Source: Kipferlia bialata (taxonomy: Eukaryota > Fornicata). From it: 26,498 nt of DNA. Location of the stretch: positions 37,832-64,329 of the forward strand of contig BDIP01000001.1 of assembly GCA_003568945.1 (NCBI GenBank), given 5' to 3'. A program made the translations under genes and the position numbers. Below the pieces are notes generated by a model. The model was not told the DNA's origin and searched no databases. It saw nothing but the letters and a program-made list of their open reading frames with translations. Shown here piece by piece: positions 1 to 10,333 of the stretch (its first letter is position 1; the number at the start of each line of letters is the position of its first letter).

Positions 1-1300
1 ACCACGGCCCTGCCCCCCCGTCCCAGAGTACTTCCTTTGCTCGACCCCCCCCCCCCTACTAGGGACCAGGCCCGTGGTGTCTGACATTGACACTGTATTC
101 TGATGTCCGAGGCTTCCTTCTTTCCTCTCTTTCTGCATCTCTCCCTGTGCACTGGACATCCACTGTGTCTGAGGACTGGGGGGTGTGGGGCCCAGTGGCC
201 GTCTGTCTGTTGTGTCTCCGCACTTCCGGTCCTTGACTTGTTCCGGCCCTCTTACCCTCTGACCTTGTGCCTAGACCGGACCCCATTGTCTAGTACCCGT
301 CCCTGGCTACTCTAGCCGAGAGGGACTGGATGGTGGGATGTCTGCCTGGGCTGGCCTCGACTCTAGCCTTGCCTTGCTTTGGATACAGACTGGTACTTGT
401 ACTGTGTGTCTGAGGTCACAGCTCTGATACAGTCTGGCCTGGACTCCATGGACCTGGCCCCGCCTGTTGCACCCCCGTAGTGTATAGTCTTCATGGACCT
501 CGTCTGCCGGTGTCTGACCCGTATCCGTATCAGCTGACCCTGATACCTGTGCCTGTCACTGGGACTGGGACCTTATGGGAACTCGAGGCGCTGACACCCT
601 CTGACACCCTATCTCTGCGCCCAATGGGGATCATCTGGGGATCTGGCTCCGCTGGGCACTCTCTGTCCAACCCCAGCCCACTAGGGACCAGGCCCCAGTG
701 TCCTCGACTCCATTAGACCATGGCTCAGCTGCACATGCGAGGCCCCAGGCCTGTCCACTCCCCACTCTACCTGCCAAAAGGTTCTGGGTCCATCCATAGT
801 TAGGGTTTTGGCACTGGGTCGGCTGCCTCTCCGCATGTCTCTGGCCTCTCACTGAGTCAGTGACTGACAGAGTATGTGACGTAAGACCTAGCGGCCCAGG
901 CTGCCTGGTATCGCAGGATGCCTTGGGATTGGGTCAGCTGCCTCCCTCTCTGCCTCTCTCCCCCTCTCTCGGTGTACCAGGGCCGAGGCTGTCTGGGATC
1001 GAAGGGTGCCCCCCATCTCTATTGGGCACGGACTCACAGGACAGGCACTCTAGCACTGGTCCTGTGGAGGGCGAGACAGGGTTGCAGGCCAGCATCCCAG
1101 TCCATGTCAGATTGACACATTGTCAATAGGGACCGTGTCCACTAGACATCTCCCTCCGTCTGCCTCTTCAACGTCTGTCCTCAGCGTATGGGGGGGGCGG
1201 TGTCTAGGGGACAGGGCCCCTGGCTGGCTGCTGTTGTGGGTGGTACCCTAAGTAGTGTTACATGAATTCATCCAAATACGTGTCTAAATAGTGTAAGTTG
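1..1300. repeat. Gene-free GC-rich region with decayed direct repeats
   Basis: No exon chain with phase-compatible splice sites could be built on either strand. The stretch carries imperfect repeats. A segment with TAGGGACCAGGCCC occurs near 59 and near 683, with a weaker relative near 1126. About 30 nt at 892-921 (GGCCCAGGCTGCCTGG...) recur with several mismatches at 980-1009. A GGGTCRGCTGCCTCYC block occurs near 817 and near 934. A run of 14 C lies around 45-58. The likeliest reading is an old degenerate repeat or spacer; no transposon protein is visible. Confidence 0.35.
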
Positions 1301-1638
1301 GAGATCTTGGTGCTGTGGCGCAGCAGAAACTTCTAGATCTGAGGAGACCAACTGAATATAGCTATGTACATGTAGACCATGCTCTTTCTCTCTGTAACAC
1401 TCTCTCTCTTATTCCAGTATATATAGATCTATACTCAATATTTGTAAACAACGCTAAACTGGGAGTCAGTGCAAGCCAAGAATTACATGGTGTCAATGTG
1501 GTGTTCATCCGTATGAAGTAGCACTTCCAGATGGACCAGCTCCCAACCTAGGCAATCAAACCACACTTAGAATCTGAGACAAACACATCCTAACCAACAA
1601 TACAATTCACCAATTTACTCTTAGGCACAGTAAACAGA
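1301..1638. other. Spacer downstream of RPS5, no gene supported
   Basis: AT-richer sequence beyond the RPS5 stop codon. One 3'-splice-like signal (CTTATTCCAG) ends at 1417 on the plus strand, and a possible donor (GTACATG) lies near 1365. No start codon or recognisable protein joins them, so no gene is called. The 3' untranslated region of RPS5 should lie at the right-hand end of this stretch. Confidence 0.4.
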
Positions 1639-2365
1639 TTAACGGTTAGAGGCAGCAACACGCTCGATCTCGTCCTTCTTCTTGATGGCGTAGGAGGTGG
1701 AGTCGTGGCGGGAAGCGTAGATGATCTCCTCAGCAAGGCACTCAGCGAGGGTCTTGACGTTACGGAAGGAGGAGTTCCTGGCACCAACAACCATAAGGTA
1801 GAGAGCCTGGTTCACACGGCGGAGGGGAGAGACATCCACAGCCTGGCGACGGACGGCTCCGGACTTGCCAACACGGGTGGAGTCCTCACGGGGGCCACCG
1901 TTCTCGCAAGCGTCAACAAGAACCTGGAGGGGGTTCCTCTTGGTCAGGAGGTGGATCACCTCAAAGGTCTGCTCGACGTGGCGAACAGCCATCATCTTCT
2001 TGCCGGTGTTACGGCCAGCGCTCATGCACATGTTGGTGAGCCTCTCCACAACGGGGCACTTAGCCTTGCGGAAACGCTTGGCAGCCCAGCGGCCAGCGGA
2101 GTGGGGAACGAATCCAGTGTTCCTCACAGCGATGTAATCGCGGAGGGACAGATCCTGGACCTCGACCTCATCGATAGACCTGATATAAGCAAAACCAGAG
2201 CCACAGAACCTTACATCACACCAGGAAACCAAGGGAACACCACAGAAACCACAATACTCGAGCCAACAACGGATCCCAGCCCTCCCCACCCAAAACCCTG
2301 CACACCACACGCCAATATTCCCTCAATCACACGTACCACTTCCCAAAGAGCTTGACAGACTCCAT
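1639..2365 (-). CDS. RPS5: Cytosolic 40S ribosomal protein uS7 (RPS5)
   Basis: Small-subunit protein that binds the 3' major (head) domain of 18S rRNA near the mRNA exit. Exon 1 is 2337-2365 and encodes [10 protein letters not shown]; the intron is 2180-2336 (157 nt, donor GTACGT, acceptor CTTATATCAG); exon 2 is 1639-2179. The product is 189 aa. The codon split by the intron restores W-S, matching the KLFGKWS of animal RPS5, which fixes both splice sites and the start. Family signatures seen are [44 protein letters not shown] and the C-terminal [14 protein letters not shown]. The N-terminal extension is shorter than in animals. Third codon positions are strongly C/G biased, as expected of a highly expressed gene. 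An open frame antisense to exon 2 is a by-product of that bias. Confidence 0.97.
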
Positions 2366-2741
2366 ATTTCTAGGATATCGGCAAAACGAGGACAGCGGCA
2401 GCACTGTCACTTCTCGTCCTCATTTCTTCCGACAATTTGTCGGAAATCTCCGTTTTACAATAAATGAACACAGTTTTCAAAGAAGGTTGGCGCTCGAGAG
2501 AAAACATTGTTTTTGACTAACCGCTGAAACAATATGAATATGTTGTGATCGAGTAGGGTCACAGGTCACTGTGAAATTCTCTGACCCTCCTTGATGATCT
2601 GATGAGTTGCCTCTACTTGTATGATCATGGTGGCTCCACAGCCAAGCATGTTGCTACCACTTGGCGTTCTGGTCTACTAGAGGTCATTTGAACCCATATC
2701 GTAAGTGATGGCCTCACTGTAACAGACTGTAGAGAGGAATC
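2366..2741. promoter_or_regulatory. Divergent intergenic region between RPS5 and the surface-protein gene
   Basis: A 376-bp AT-richer spacer between two outward-facing genes, so it should hold both promoters. A near-perfect palindrome at 2427-2445 has arms TTCCGACA and TGTCGGAA around ATT, about 60 bp upstream of the RPS5 start. A decamer GTTTTTGACT at 2509-2518 recurs upstream of the carbamoyltransferase gene at 19120-19129. No TATA box or initiator could be assigned with confidence. Confidence 0.45.
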
Positions 2742-5421
2742 ATGCCCTTTGGCCTTGGCCGACGTTTTAGCAACCAAAGAGCGATGTTTGTGGTCTATGC
2801 GTTGGTGCTAGCCACGCTGATTGCATCAGCTTTCTCTGTGGTGGACTCTGCTTGCCCTGTGTGCCACACATACATTGAGGGCGTTGGACCAGTGACCCCT
2901 CCTACCCCTGATGCCCATTTCTACCTTGATCAGGACACCCACAGTCTCTGCATGGACATCACCGCTGCCTACGATCCCGATGTGGCTCTTGTCGTTGGTT
3001 TCTCTCCATTCTCCCGCACAAGGTCCCTTTATCCCACCGCCTGCGAGAACAGGGACAACGAGATTCTTGATGAGGTGCGTTTAGCGTTTAATTCTCACAG
3101 ACCCAATCACCTCAGTACTGATACACTCTCTAACCCCTAGGTCGGTGCTCGTGATGCCATCTGGGGCATCTGGGATGAGCACTTCGCCGACAGCAGTGTC
3201 CTTCTTGCCTCTGACGTGGAGTCCGCCAAGTACCCCTCCAGCAAGCACGCCGGCATCTGGAACTTCAGCGTCAACAGCTGCAACACCGTGACCTACTCCA
3301 CCTGTATCAGGCTCGACGACTTCGATACCGCCTGCGTCGAGGACAGCACGAACCCCTTCAACGTGATCTCTGCCTCACCTATCCTCGCCTACTCTGGTAT
3401 GTCCGCTGTGTCCGCTGTGTCTGTGCTGATTCTCTTTGGTTTGTTCTCTGACTCCAGGTACTGTCTACGTCACATACGTGCACGAGGACCCCAGCGCCAC
3501 CAACCTTCTCTCCGCCATCGATGTCCCCATCTCCTTCGAGGTGTACGACGAGATCTCTGCCTCGGAGTGTGCCCAGAACCAGGGTGGGTATACTGTCACT
3601 CTTCTGTAGACTCTCTTCATTCTGGGACTGATACCACTGTTCTCACCCTAGGATTCGAGTTCGGCAACCTGAGTTGGATTGTCCAGGAGAGCAGCCTGCG
3701 TGCCGAGGTGTCCATGGAGTCTGTCGCTGCTGACCCCGTACGTGACTCTCTATTTGTATACACACACATACATATATGCGCCATTACTCTGGGGTCCTAG
3801 TCTGTACTTCCTTGTGATGTCTCTTATATCCTAATATTGTTCTGACATCAGAACGAGCGTCTCTGTGCATTTGACCTTGAGGGCCCCATCGAGTTCGCCT
3901 CATCCAGGTATTGTGTTATGTACCAGTATGTATGGTCCTGTATCTTCTATTGTGATTCTGTCCTCTGATCCCCAGCGAGGCATGTGACTGTCTCTACCTC
4001 TGCCCTGAGTCCTACTGCATCGAGGTGGGTGTGTGTGTCTCAAGTCTGTGGGTACCCCCCTGCCATGTGTAGGACAATCCTTCAGTATACTATACTTACT
4101 CCATCTCCTCTCACCCCAGGAGGAGGACGGAGACTGTGTCCAGAACTGGAATGCCCAGACCACTGAGCCCGTGGAGATGGGAGACCTGATCGGTGACTAC
4201 ACGGTAAGTCATTGTGTCTCTCTCTGCCATTCTGTGCGGTTGCCGTGTTCTCCTCATGCCAGGCCTTCTTCAGCAAGCAGTTCTGTCCCGACAACTTCTG
4301 GCAGACCTGCCCCGACGCCAGCCCCAACTATGTCGTGTGTGAGTTCAGCATCACCGAGGACATCTCCGTGTCCTCCACCTTCGACGATGACCAGATGAAG
4401 GCTGTCGTGACATTCGTTGACAGGTGTGTCTCTTCTCTCTACTAGTCCGTTCCGTATGACCCCGTGTCTCACCCCAGTGACATCGTCACCATCCGTGCCG
4501 TGCCCATCGGTGAGCAGTGCGCTGTCGAGGACCTTGAGTATGTCTCCTGGTGCAGGGTCACCGAGGAGTCTTCGGTACGATCCACAGTGTATATATACAT
4601 ATCAAGTGTTGTGTCGCGTCACTGTCTCTAACTTGCAGATCGGTGGCTGCCGTGCCCTCGACGAGGGGGATGTCCACGAGATCTGGGACGGCGACAGCAG
4701 GTGAGAGGCAGTGAGAGGCATTCATCAAGTGATGTGTTCTTCTTGGCTTACTTGTGCTCACCCCAGTGTCGGTGAGACTGGCATTGTGAGCTGTGCCGCC
4801 CGTGAGGTGTCCTTCGAGGGACCCGTCGGCGACGAGGAGTTCATCATTGTCGAGTATGTCGTGAGTGGATGCAGAGGCTTTGTTGCTGTGGAGGTGGGGC
4901 TGGGTCTCTATTTGCTAATGTATATGCGCATATATATATAAGTAGTTGTGTGCTCCCGAGCCGTGTCTGACCTCAGCTCTGTGGCAACCAGTACATGACT
5001 GCTGACGACATGGCTGAGAGGATGAGAGACGCCTACACCAGCGTTGGCCTCGAGTACACTGAGGGAGAGTGTGCCGAGTGGCCCGAGTGCCCCGATGGCA
5101 GCTGCTTCGGTGTCACTGATGACTGCAACTGTACCGTTGACGGATGCACCTGCCCAGGCTGTGACGAGGAGCCCACTGACGGCGACGACGACGTTGTCAT
5201 TGATGATGACCTGGACGACGACACCGGTGATGATGATGTCGTCATTGACGATGATGGTACGTGTTCTGACATTGTGTGACCAATAGTGTAGTAATTGTAT
5301 AGTCCAGTGATTTATCACACTCACCCCAGACAATGTTGGTGCCGCCTTCGTTCCCAAGCTCAGTGTTGCTGCCGGTGCAGTGGCCCTCTTCGGAGCTATG
5401 GTTCTCCTCATCATCGCATGA
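2742..5421 (+). CDS. Secreted Cys-rich, Asp-rich surface protein, probably GPI-anchored
   Basis: Family not recognised. Thirteen exons keep phase throughout: 2742-3074, 3141-3396, 3458-3583, 3652-3737, 3852-3907, 3976-4024, 4120-4203, 4263-4423, 4478-4574, 4639-4700, 4767-4860, 4977-5256 and 5330-5421. The product is 591 aa. An N-terminal signal peptide is clear (hydrophobic MFVVYALVLATLIASAF); the true start may be the second Met at 2784, giving 577 aa. The body has about 30 Cys, including CPVC, CDCLYLC and a CNCTVDGCTCPGC cluster, plus N-glycosylation sequons. Before the C-terminus lies an Asp-rich stretch (DGDDDVVIDDDLDDD) that could bind Ca2+. The protein ends inside a hydrophobic segment (AAGAVALFGAMVLLIIA) with no cytoplasmic tail, as in GPI-attachment signals. 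Codon bias matches the flanking ribosomal genes, suggesting an abundant product. A single-pass membrane protein is the alternative. Confidence 0.85.
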
Positions 5422-5777
5422 TGAACTCAATAGATAGTCAAGAAGTATACTTCAGATAGTGTTCTATGTTTCCAGGGCCATATTGTTCACTCCCGATTCT
5501 CCCAAAGGACTGCATGCACTTTGTCTTCTGGTGCAGCAGTAGGGAACCGGTGGGATGGGGGCAGGGCGGTACAGCATGGACCCCGTCCCTGAGGGGGGAG
5601 GCAGAGGAGGCACACCCATGTCATCATGGAGGATCTCCCTTAATGCATCCGACTGCTCCTATACATAGAAGGCTGTCTCTCCCACAGAAAATTACATATA
5701 CATCCATTGTGGTACAAACACATAGTAAGACAACATATAACAATACACTTGCAAAGAATCACTTCAATTTACTGCAT
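5422..5777. other. Convergent spacer between surface-protein gene and RPL7
   Basis: Both neighbours end here, so the region should contain two 3' untranslated regions. The left part is GC-rich with a G-rich patch near 5550-5600; the right part, just beyond the RPL7 stop, is AT-rich. No exon, RNA gene or clear repeat is seen. Confidence 0.5.
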
Positions 5778-6574
5778 TCAGTTCATGGACTTGATCATCT
5801 GGTTGATGAAGTGTCCCTGGTCTCCGTGGGTTCCGCGCTTGCCGGTCATCTCAACGAATCCGTGAGTGATGGAAGCGTGGCCTCCCTTGGGGGCGGACAG
5901 CTTGAAGGGCCACATGAACCTGTTCACCTGGGTGAAGTGGGGTCCGAGGGTCACGATCTCGTGGACGAGGTCCTCCATGCAGGAGACACCGAAGCGGCCG
6001 AGGTTCTGCTCGATGACCATGTTGTCAACGATGGGGATCCTGTTGCCGTCAACCTTGGCGTATCCGCGCTTGTAGCACAGGTCACGCACAGTCTTGAGGG
6101 TGGGCTCACCGTAGGCAACGTAGGACTCGACGATCTTGAGCATGTTGAGGGTGGCCTTGTTGACACGGAGGAACACAGCGTTGTTGATCTGCCTGAGGCG
6201 GAGGAGCTGGAGCACCTTCTTGACCTTGGGGTTGACGCCGTTGATACCCTTGATGCGAACAACAAGGATCATCTTGGCCTCGGGCTCCACGAAGAAGGAA
6301 CCGTTAGCCTTAGCCTGGCGGCGGAGTCCGATCAGGGCACGCTCGGTGGCGCGGTACTCCTTGATGTACTTCTCAGCAGACTTGAAGGACTGGACGCGGT
6401 TAGCCTTCATGGCGGCACGCATGACACCAGCAGCCTCGGCACGGGCAGCAGTGTTGGCCTCGTGCCTCTTGCGGTTCTTCAGGATGGTCTCGGGGACGGG
6501 GGTACTGGGGTGAGAATGAGAAACAGGTGACACGTTCCTGTGTCGGCCACGACGAGCTCAAAAGAGCACTCCAT
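5778..6574 (-). CDS. RPL7: Cytosolic 60S ribosomal protein uL30 (RPL7)
   Basis: Large-subunit ribosomal protein. The main exon is 5778-6504. I place a five-base first exon (ATGGA, 6570-6574) before a 65-nt intron (6505-6569, donor GTGCTC, acceptor CTCACCCCAG), giving MDTPVPETILKNRKR and 243 aa. Intron length and frame support this, but the donor is weak and no RNA evidence is available; reading through to an upstream in-frame start is less likely. Family signatures are IKGINGVNPKVKKVLQLLRL, RQINNAVFLRVNKAT, YKRGYAKVDGNRIP, SCMEDLVHEI and FMWPFKLSAPKGG. Placing the intron directly after the start codon is common for ribosomal-protein genes in intron-bearing eukaryotes. Strong C/G third-position bias leaves a long open antisense frame, which I do not call. 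Confidence 0.95.
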
Positions 6575-7485
6575 CAACGAGCAAATGATGATCTTGAGGA
6601 AAAAAGAGTGAGTCCTACTAGAGGCTCACTCCTTGATCCCAACCCTCAGTATCTTGCGACACTGGAACATCTTCATCCATGGTGGATATCAGTTTAATCG
6701 TGAAACGACATGAACTTGAAGAAGAAAGGAGCCAAAAGGCCCCCTTGATCTCAAAACCTGAACCTATGATACATAGGAACAGAGGAACCGGGATGAGAAG
6801 CAAATATGGTTCACGTACGCCATTTTGGTGTGTTAGTGTCAAGTCTATCGCACAAAGAAGACTGCGATGATCGATTGCTGCGTATCTCCTGGTTATCCAA
6901 ATGCAAATTGCAAATGAACAAAAACTCTTCAGGGGTGCAGAGCTGGAGGTTTGAAACGTCTACATCTGTCAGACTCCATTGTCACCCACAGTACCCCATG
7001 TTGGCCAGAAGAAGATAGGCCAATGTGTCATACGCTATTATACGACTCAATATTCAACCTAGGACTGTAAATTCTACCTGGCCTTATACTATTCATATAT
7101 GTACTAAGACCTTGCCTCGTACCAGTGGTCTGATGTATGAGAGGTATACTTCCGAACACTCATATCATCAGTAAATCCAGACCGTAGTAAAGACCGACAA
7201 ACCCAGCAGTATTGACTCTCTATTCAAATTGTAGTTATTAATAACTGGAAGCGACGAGGAGAGCTCACCTTCCAATAATATGTACATTTAGTGTGATCGG
7301 TCAATAGTCATCTTCAGATTCCATCGATGATACACGACTGTCAGAACCCTTACTGGCCATAACATAAATAAACTGAGCTTAAAGTCCTTAACTCATGTAA
7401 TTGTGTATCTGGCTTGGCAATGAATTGAATCCAGACTAAGTACCCGATAGAGCTTGAGTCAGTCACTGAATCAAAGGTGTACTGA
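6575..7485. other. AT-rich intergenic region, no gene seen
   Basis: Contains the RPL7 promoter (left end) and the 3' end of the DUF1168-like gene (right end). Short open frames here lack splice-compatible partners and protein-like composition. Small palindromes occur: AGTTATTAATAACT at 7233-7246, and arms TTGGCC/GGCCAA around 7000-7022. A TGCAAAT direct repeat lies near 6900-6916. No RNA gene recognised. Confidence 0.5.
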
Positions 7486-8556
7486 TCAGGAGTCAGTCTC
7501 GGCCTGCTCTTCTGTGTTCTTTGGTCCCTCTTTGGCCAAGTCTCCACCCTGGAATGAGTGACCACATGTATATGCGGTAGATATATATGATACTCCGACC
7601 ACTAGACTCCCATAACAATTGAATACATGTCTCGGACACTACCTTCAATGGCTCAGCCGGATTAGACGCTGCAGCACCCTTCGACTTTTCTGGATATGAG
7701 TTATTATAATCAGAGACGCTTATAGAATCCGTAACGAATAACACTATCCAATACCGAGCAAGAGATATGGAACCAGAATACAATTGCTCAAAACAAGAAG
7801 TGACCAGAAACTCACTCTTCCCCTTCATCTGTTTCTTCTTCAGTCTACGGGCCCGCTTCTTGCTGGTCTTCAGGGCCGCCTCAGCCTATGTATAAGACGA
7901 GTATTATATAACGGGGTCAGAAGGATAGTAAATCCCAGTCATGGCGATACCTCTTGCTTCTCCTTCTTCTGTCTGAACTCAGCCTGTATCTGACTCTCCT
8001 CGGTCTCGGTCCTCATATCGTCAATACGATTGCGCTCATTCTGAAGCATCTGGATGTGAGTCTTTGTGTGCAACATCAATAGTATGTATACGAGACAAGG
8101 GATGAAGTGCATATGATTATCCAGACGATAATATAGATATGAATAGAGCGACGCTCACCTCAAGGAACACACGCTGGTCTGAAGCAGACTTCCTGGTTTC
8201 AGTTAAGGTCCATACACTTCACAACACGACATACTGACAATGTTAAGGTACCGGTACCGGTACCGGTTGACCCCCACAATCGTCACATACCTTGTGTTGA
8301 CACTCGTGAAGTTATACACATAATCTGTGGATCTGAAGACATCCCCGGTCACATCCTTAAGGGCACTGGCGTCCCTATCCCCCATGTCTCGGGATAGCCT
8401 GTAATAAGAAGACAGCAGGTTACCTGCACGAAAAACGTGATATGATGAACCCTTTCTCTCATTCAGCGTGTTCCGACAACAGCTTCCCAAGGAGGGCATG
8501 GATATCAGCCAGATAGCCCTCGTAAGCTCAATCAGCACTGAACACTCTTCGTCCAT
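7486..8556 (-). CDS. DUF1168 / PRKRIP1-like putative spliceosome-associated protein
   Basis: Exons, reading leftwards: 8291-8556 (simplest model), 8159-8192, 7951-8049, 7816-7885, 7643-7689, 7486-7548; 192 aa. The core has DVTGD, then a Tyr-containing segment, a basic NERNRIDDM helix, and QAEFRQKKEKQEAEAALK followed by a Lys/Arg-rich run (KKRARRLKKKQMKGKKK). This order matches human PRKRIP1 (DVMG, EFHVYR, DAEFQKRLEK, then a basic tail), a helical protein reported in catalytic-stage spliceosomes; the assignment is from memory of the family. The N-terminus is unresolved. The first 266 nt are open without splicing, but an alternative frame at about 8481-8518 (GYLADIHALLGKL) joins in phase to an acceptor at 8399 (CTTATTACAG). 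The tail after the basic run is Glu/Lys-rich and probably disordered. It is transcribed away from SEC13 with 20 bp between start codons. Confidence 0.6.
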
Positions 8557-8576
8557 TGTACGTTGTTAAATTTAGT
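8557..8576. promoter_or_regulatory. 20-bp gap between divergent start codons
   Basis: Only 20 bp separate the putative starts of the DUF1168-like gene (8556, minus) and SEC13 (8577, plus). The gap is AT-rich (contains TTAAATTTAG). Any promoter for either gene must overlap the other's transcribed or coding sequence, so a shared bidirectional promoter with very short 5' leaders is the natural reading. Confidence 0.5.
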
Positions 8577-10333
8577 ATGAAGTTGGATCATTGGGTGGAT
8601 CGAGTGAGTATTTCTGACTCCAGCTTGACGTTGAGCCCGATTACTATGGCCAGCGGATAGCCACAGCGTCTTCTGATGGCTCTGTAAGGTACTACCGCAG
8701 CAGTTGTTTCTTAGGAAGTGTTGTGGTGAGCTATATTAGACCAATGCTGATAGAAGGGTCTTTGCCACTGGTGACGGCTCCCCGGATCTCGTGTGTCAGT
8801 TGACCCACCACAAGGTGAGACTAACCACCGTTGCTATTCCTCTCTGATGAGGAGAGATGGGTATCTGAGATGTGTGAATGTGTGGTTATCGGTGGTATGG
8901 TTCAATCAATACTCTTATAGTCCCTGGCAGTCAGTGGAGGGTGGTCTTTGCTTTGTGTTATTATGGTGTACATATGTTTCGTTTCTCTTCTGTGCTCCTT
9001 AATTGTAGGATTGAGACCAGAGTTTGTGGATGTCTCTTATCTATGACTCTGCTGTCTCTCTTGTGTCTTGGTCTACAGTTCCCGGTATCATGCACTCACT
9101 CAGGGCCCAGTCTACAGAGTAGCATTCTCACACCCATCCCATGATGGGGGTCTCCTCGCTACCGCAGGGGAGGACAATACAGTGTGCATCCTTAAGGTAA
9201 CCCAATGGCTGAATAGAGTGTATATATATCTCCATAGTGTACTGTTCCCACTCACCCCAGGAGACCAGCCCAGGCACTTTCTCTGTCCTGCACTCTGTCA
9301 CATACGGTGCCGTGACCTGCATTGCATGGCTCAAGGTTGGCCCTGTTGCAAGGTTAGTGATGTATCTAGTCTAGCCCCACTCTGTGCTTCTTGTCCCTAT
9401 ACCCACCTGTGACTGTTCTCTATCTCCTAGTGTATGATAAGCCTGACCCCAGACTGGCTGTGGCCTGTGCCTCTGGCCACGTGCATGTGCTGTCCGCTGT
9501 GCAGGACAGCCCGTCTGGCCTGGCCTTCGAGGAGACGTGCCAGTGGGTGGCAGACGTCAGGGGGTGCCTCAGGTACAGTGACAGTCAGGGTGTATCATAC
9601 TACTAGGTCGGGGCCTGGAGAGGGGTCCTGATACTCTGTTGTTATCCTAACCCCCAGTGTTGACTGGGAGCAGTCCCCACTGTCCCCAGACTTCCCTAGA
9701 CTGGTCACATCCGGTCTGGCCAGGCAGATATCAGTGTGGAAGCTTCTGCCCGAGCCCACCCTGGTGGCATCCATGGGCCCCCAGACAGCTGCCAAGCAGG
9801 TACGCCCAGCCTATGGTAGAGAGCAGTGCTATCCAGACATATCTGATAGTATGGTATACCCTCTTTCTGACCCCAGGGAGTGCCCTTCCACTCCTCTCCT
9901 GTGCACTCGGTGCGCTGGTCCCCATCGCTGACTGCAAGGTGAGGCTTGTATCGATACGTATTACTCCCCTCCAGTTCTCACCCCAGCTCCTCCGTGATTG
10001 CCTCAGCCTCAGACGACCTCCTGCTTGTGTGGAGGGCAGGCAGAGACGGTCTCACATGGACTGCAGAGAAGATGCGCTCTGTGGATGAGACAAAGGGCGG
10101 TATTCACAGAGTGGCCTGGAGCATCACAGGTGAGATTCCTAGGTTGCTGATATCTCATCATATTGTGATCAATACATGCCATAACGTGTTGCTGGGAGTG
10201 GAGGGTCTACCAACCATCTTGCCATTATTACACTCGTGTTTGTAGATGCATCCTCACCTCAGGCACTATGTTGGCTGTCACCAGGGCCATTGGGGAGGCA
10301 GAGCTCATCAGAATTGAGTTTGATGGACAATAG
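8577..10333 (+). CDS. SEC13: Sec13-type WD40 protein (COPII coat / nuclear pore)
   Basis: A six-bladed WD40 protein that in other eukaryotes pairs with Sec31 in the COPII coat and with the Nup84/107 pore complex. Ten exons: 8577-8603, 8624-8688, 8757-8814, 9104-9196, 9261-9352, 9453-9572, 9658-9799, 9877-9938, 9987-10129 and 10263-10333; 290 aa, close to the usual ~300. Family signatures are DYYGQRIATASSDGSVRVF, GPVYRVAFSHP, LLATAGEDNTVCIL, SPVHSVRWSP, ASASDDLLLVW and HRVAWSITGTMLAV (human Sec13 has VSWSITANILAV). That last block favours Sec13 over the paralogue Seh1. The first intron as modelled (8604-8623) is 20 nt. An alternative first exon at 8498-8521 would give a 102-nt intron but aligns less well at the N-terminus. 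The third intron (289 nt) is unusually long. Confidence 0.85.
8604..8623 (+). other. Candidate 20-nt intron in SEC13
   Basis: The 20 bases GTGAGTATTTCTGACTCCAG have a good donor and the window's standard CTGACTCCAG acceptor. Without removal, the frame from the ATG at 8577 meets a stop within 20 codons. With removal, the protein reads DHWVDRLDVEPDYYG, aligning residue for residue with the H-x6-D-x3-DYYG start of the first Sec13 blade. Confidence 0.6.

Noticed and set aside
1310-1390. tRNA-like start (TGTGGCGCAGCAG) near 1315
   Set aside because: No acceptor-stem partner, anticodon arm or T-loop (GTTCRA) follows at the needed spacing.
1705-2355. 216-codon open frame antisense to RPS5
   Set aside because: Shadow of the biased RPS5 exon; the RPS5 frame has an unmistakable family match.
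1600-5780. A shared poly(A) signal (TGTATTGTT about 30-40 nt after the RPS5 and RPL7 stops)
   Set aside because: Seen after only two genes and not after the others examined; too little to call.
5466-6530. 354-codon open frame antisense to RPL7
   Set aside because: Fully covered by the RPL7 exon; composition (Leu/Val/Gly/His-rich, no family features) is what C/G third-position bias produces on the opposite strand.
8577-10333. Seh1 rather than Sec13
   Set aside because: Blades resemble both, but the VAWSITGTMLAV block and total length fit Sec13 better.
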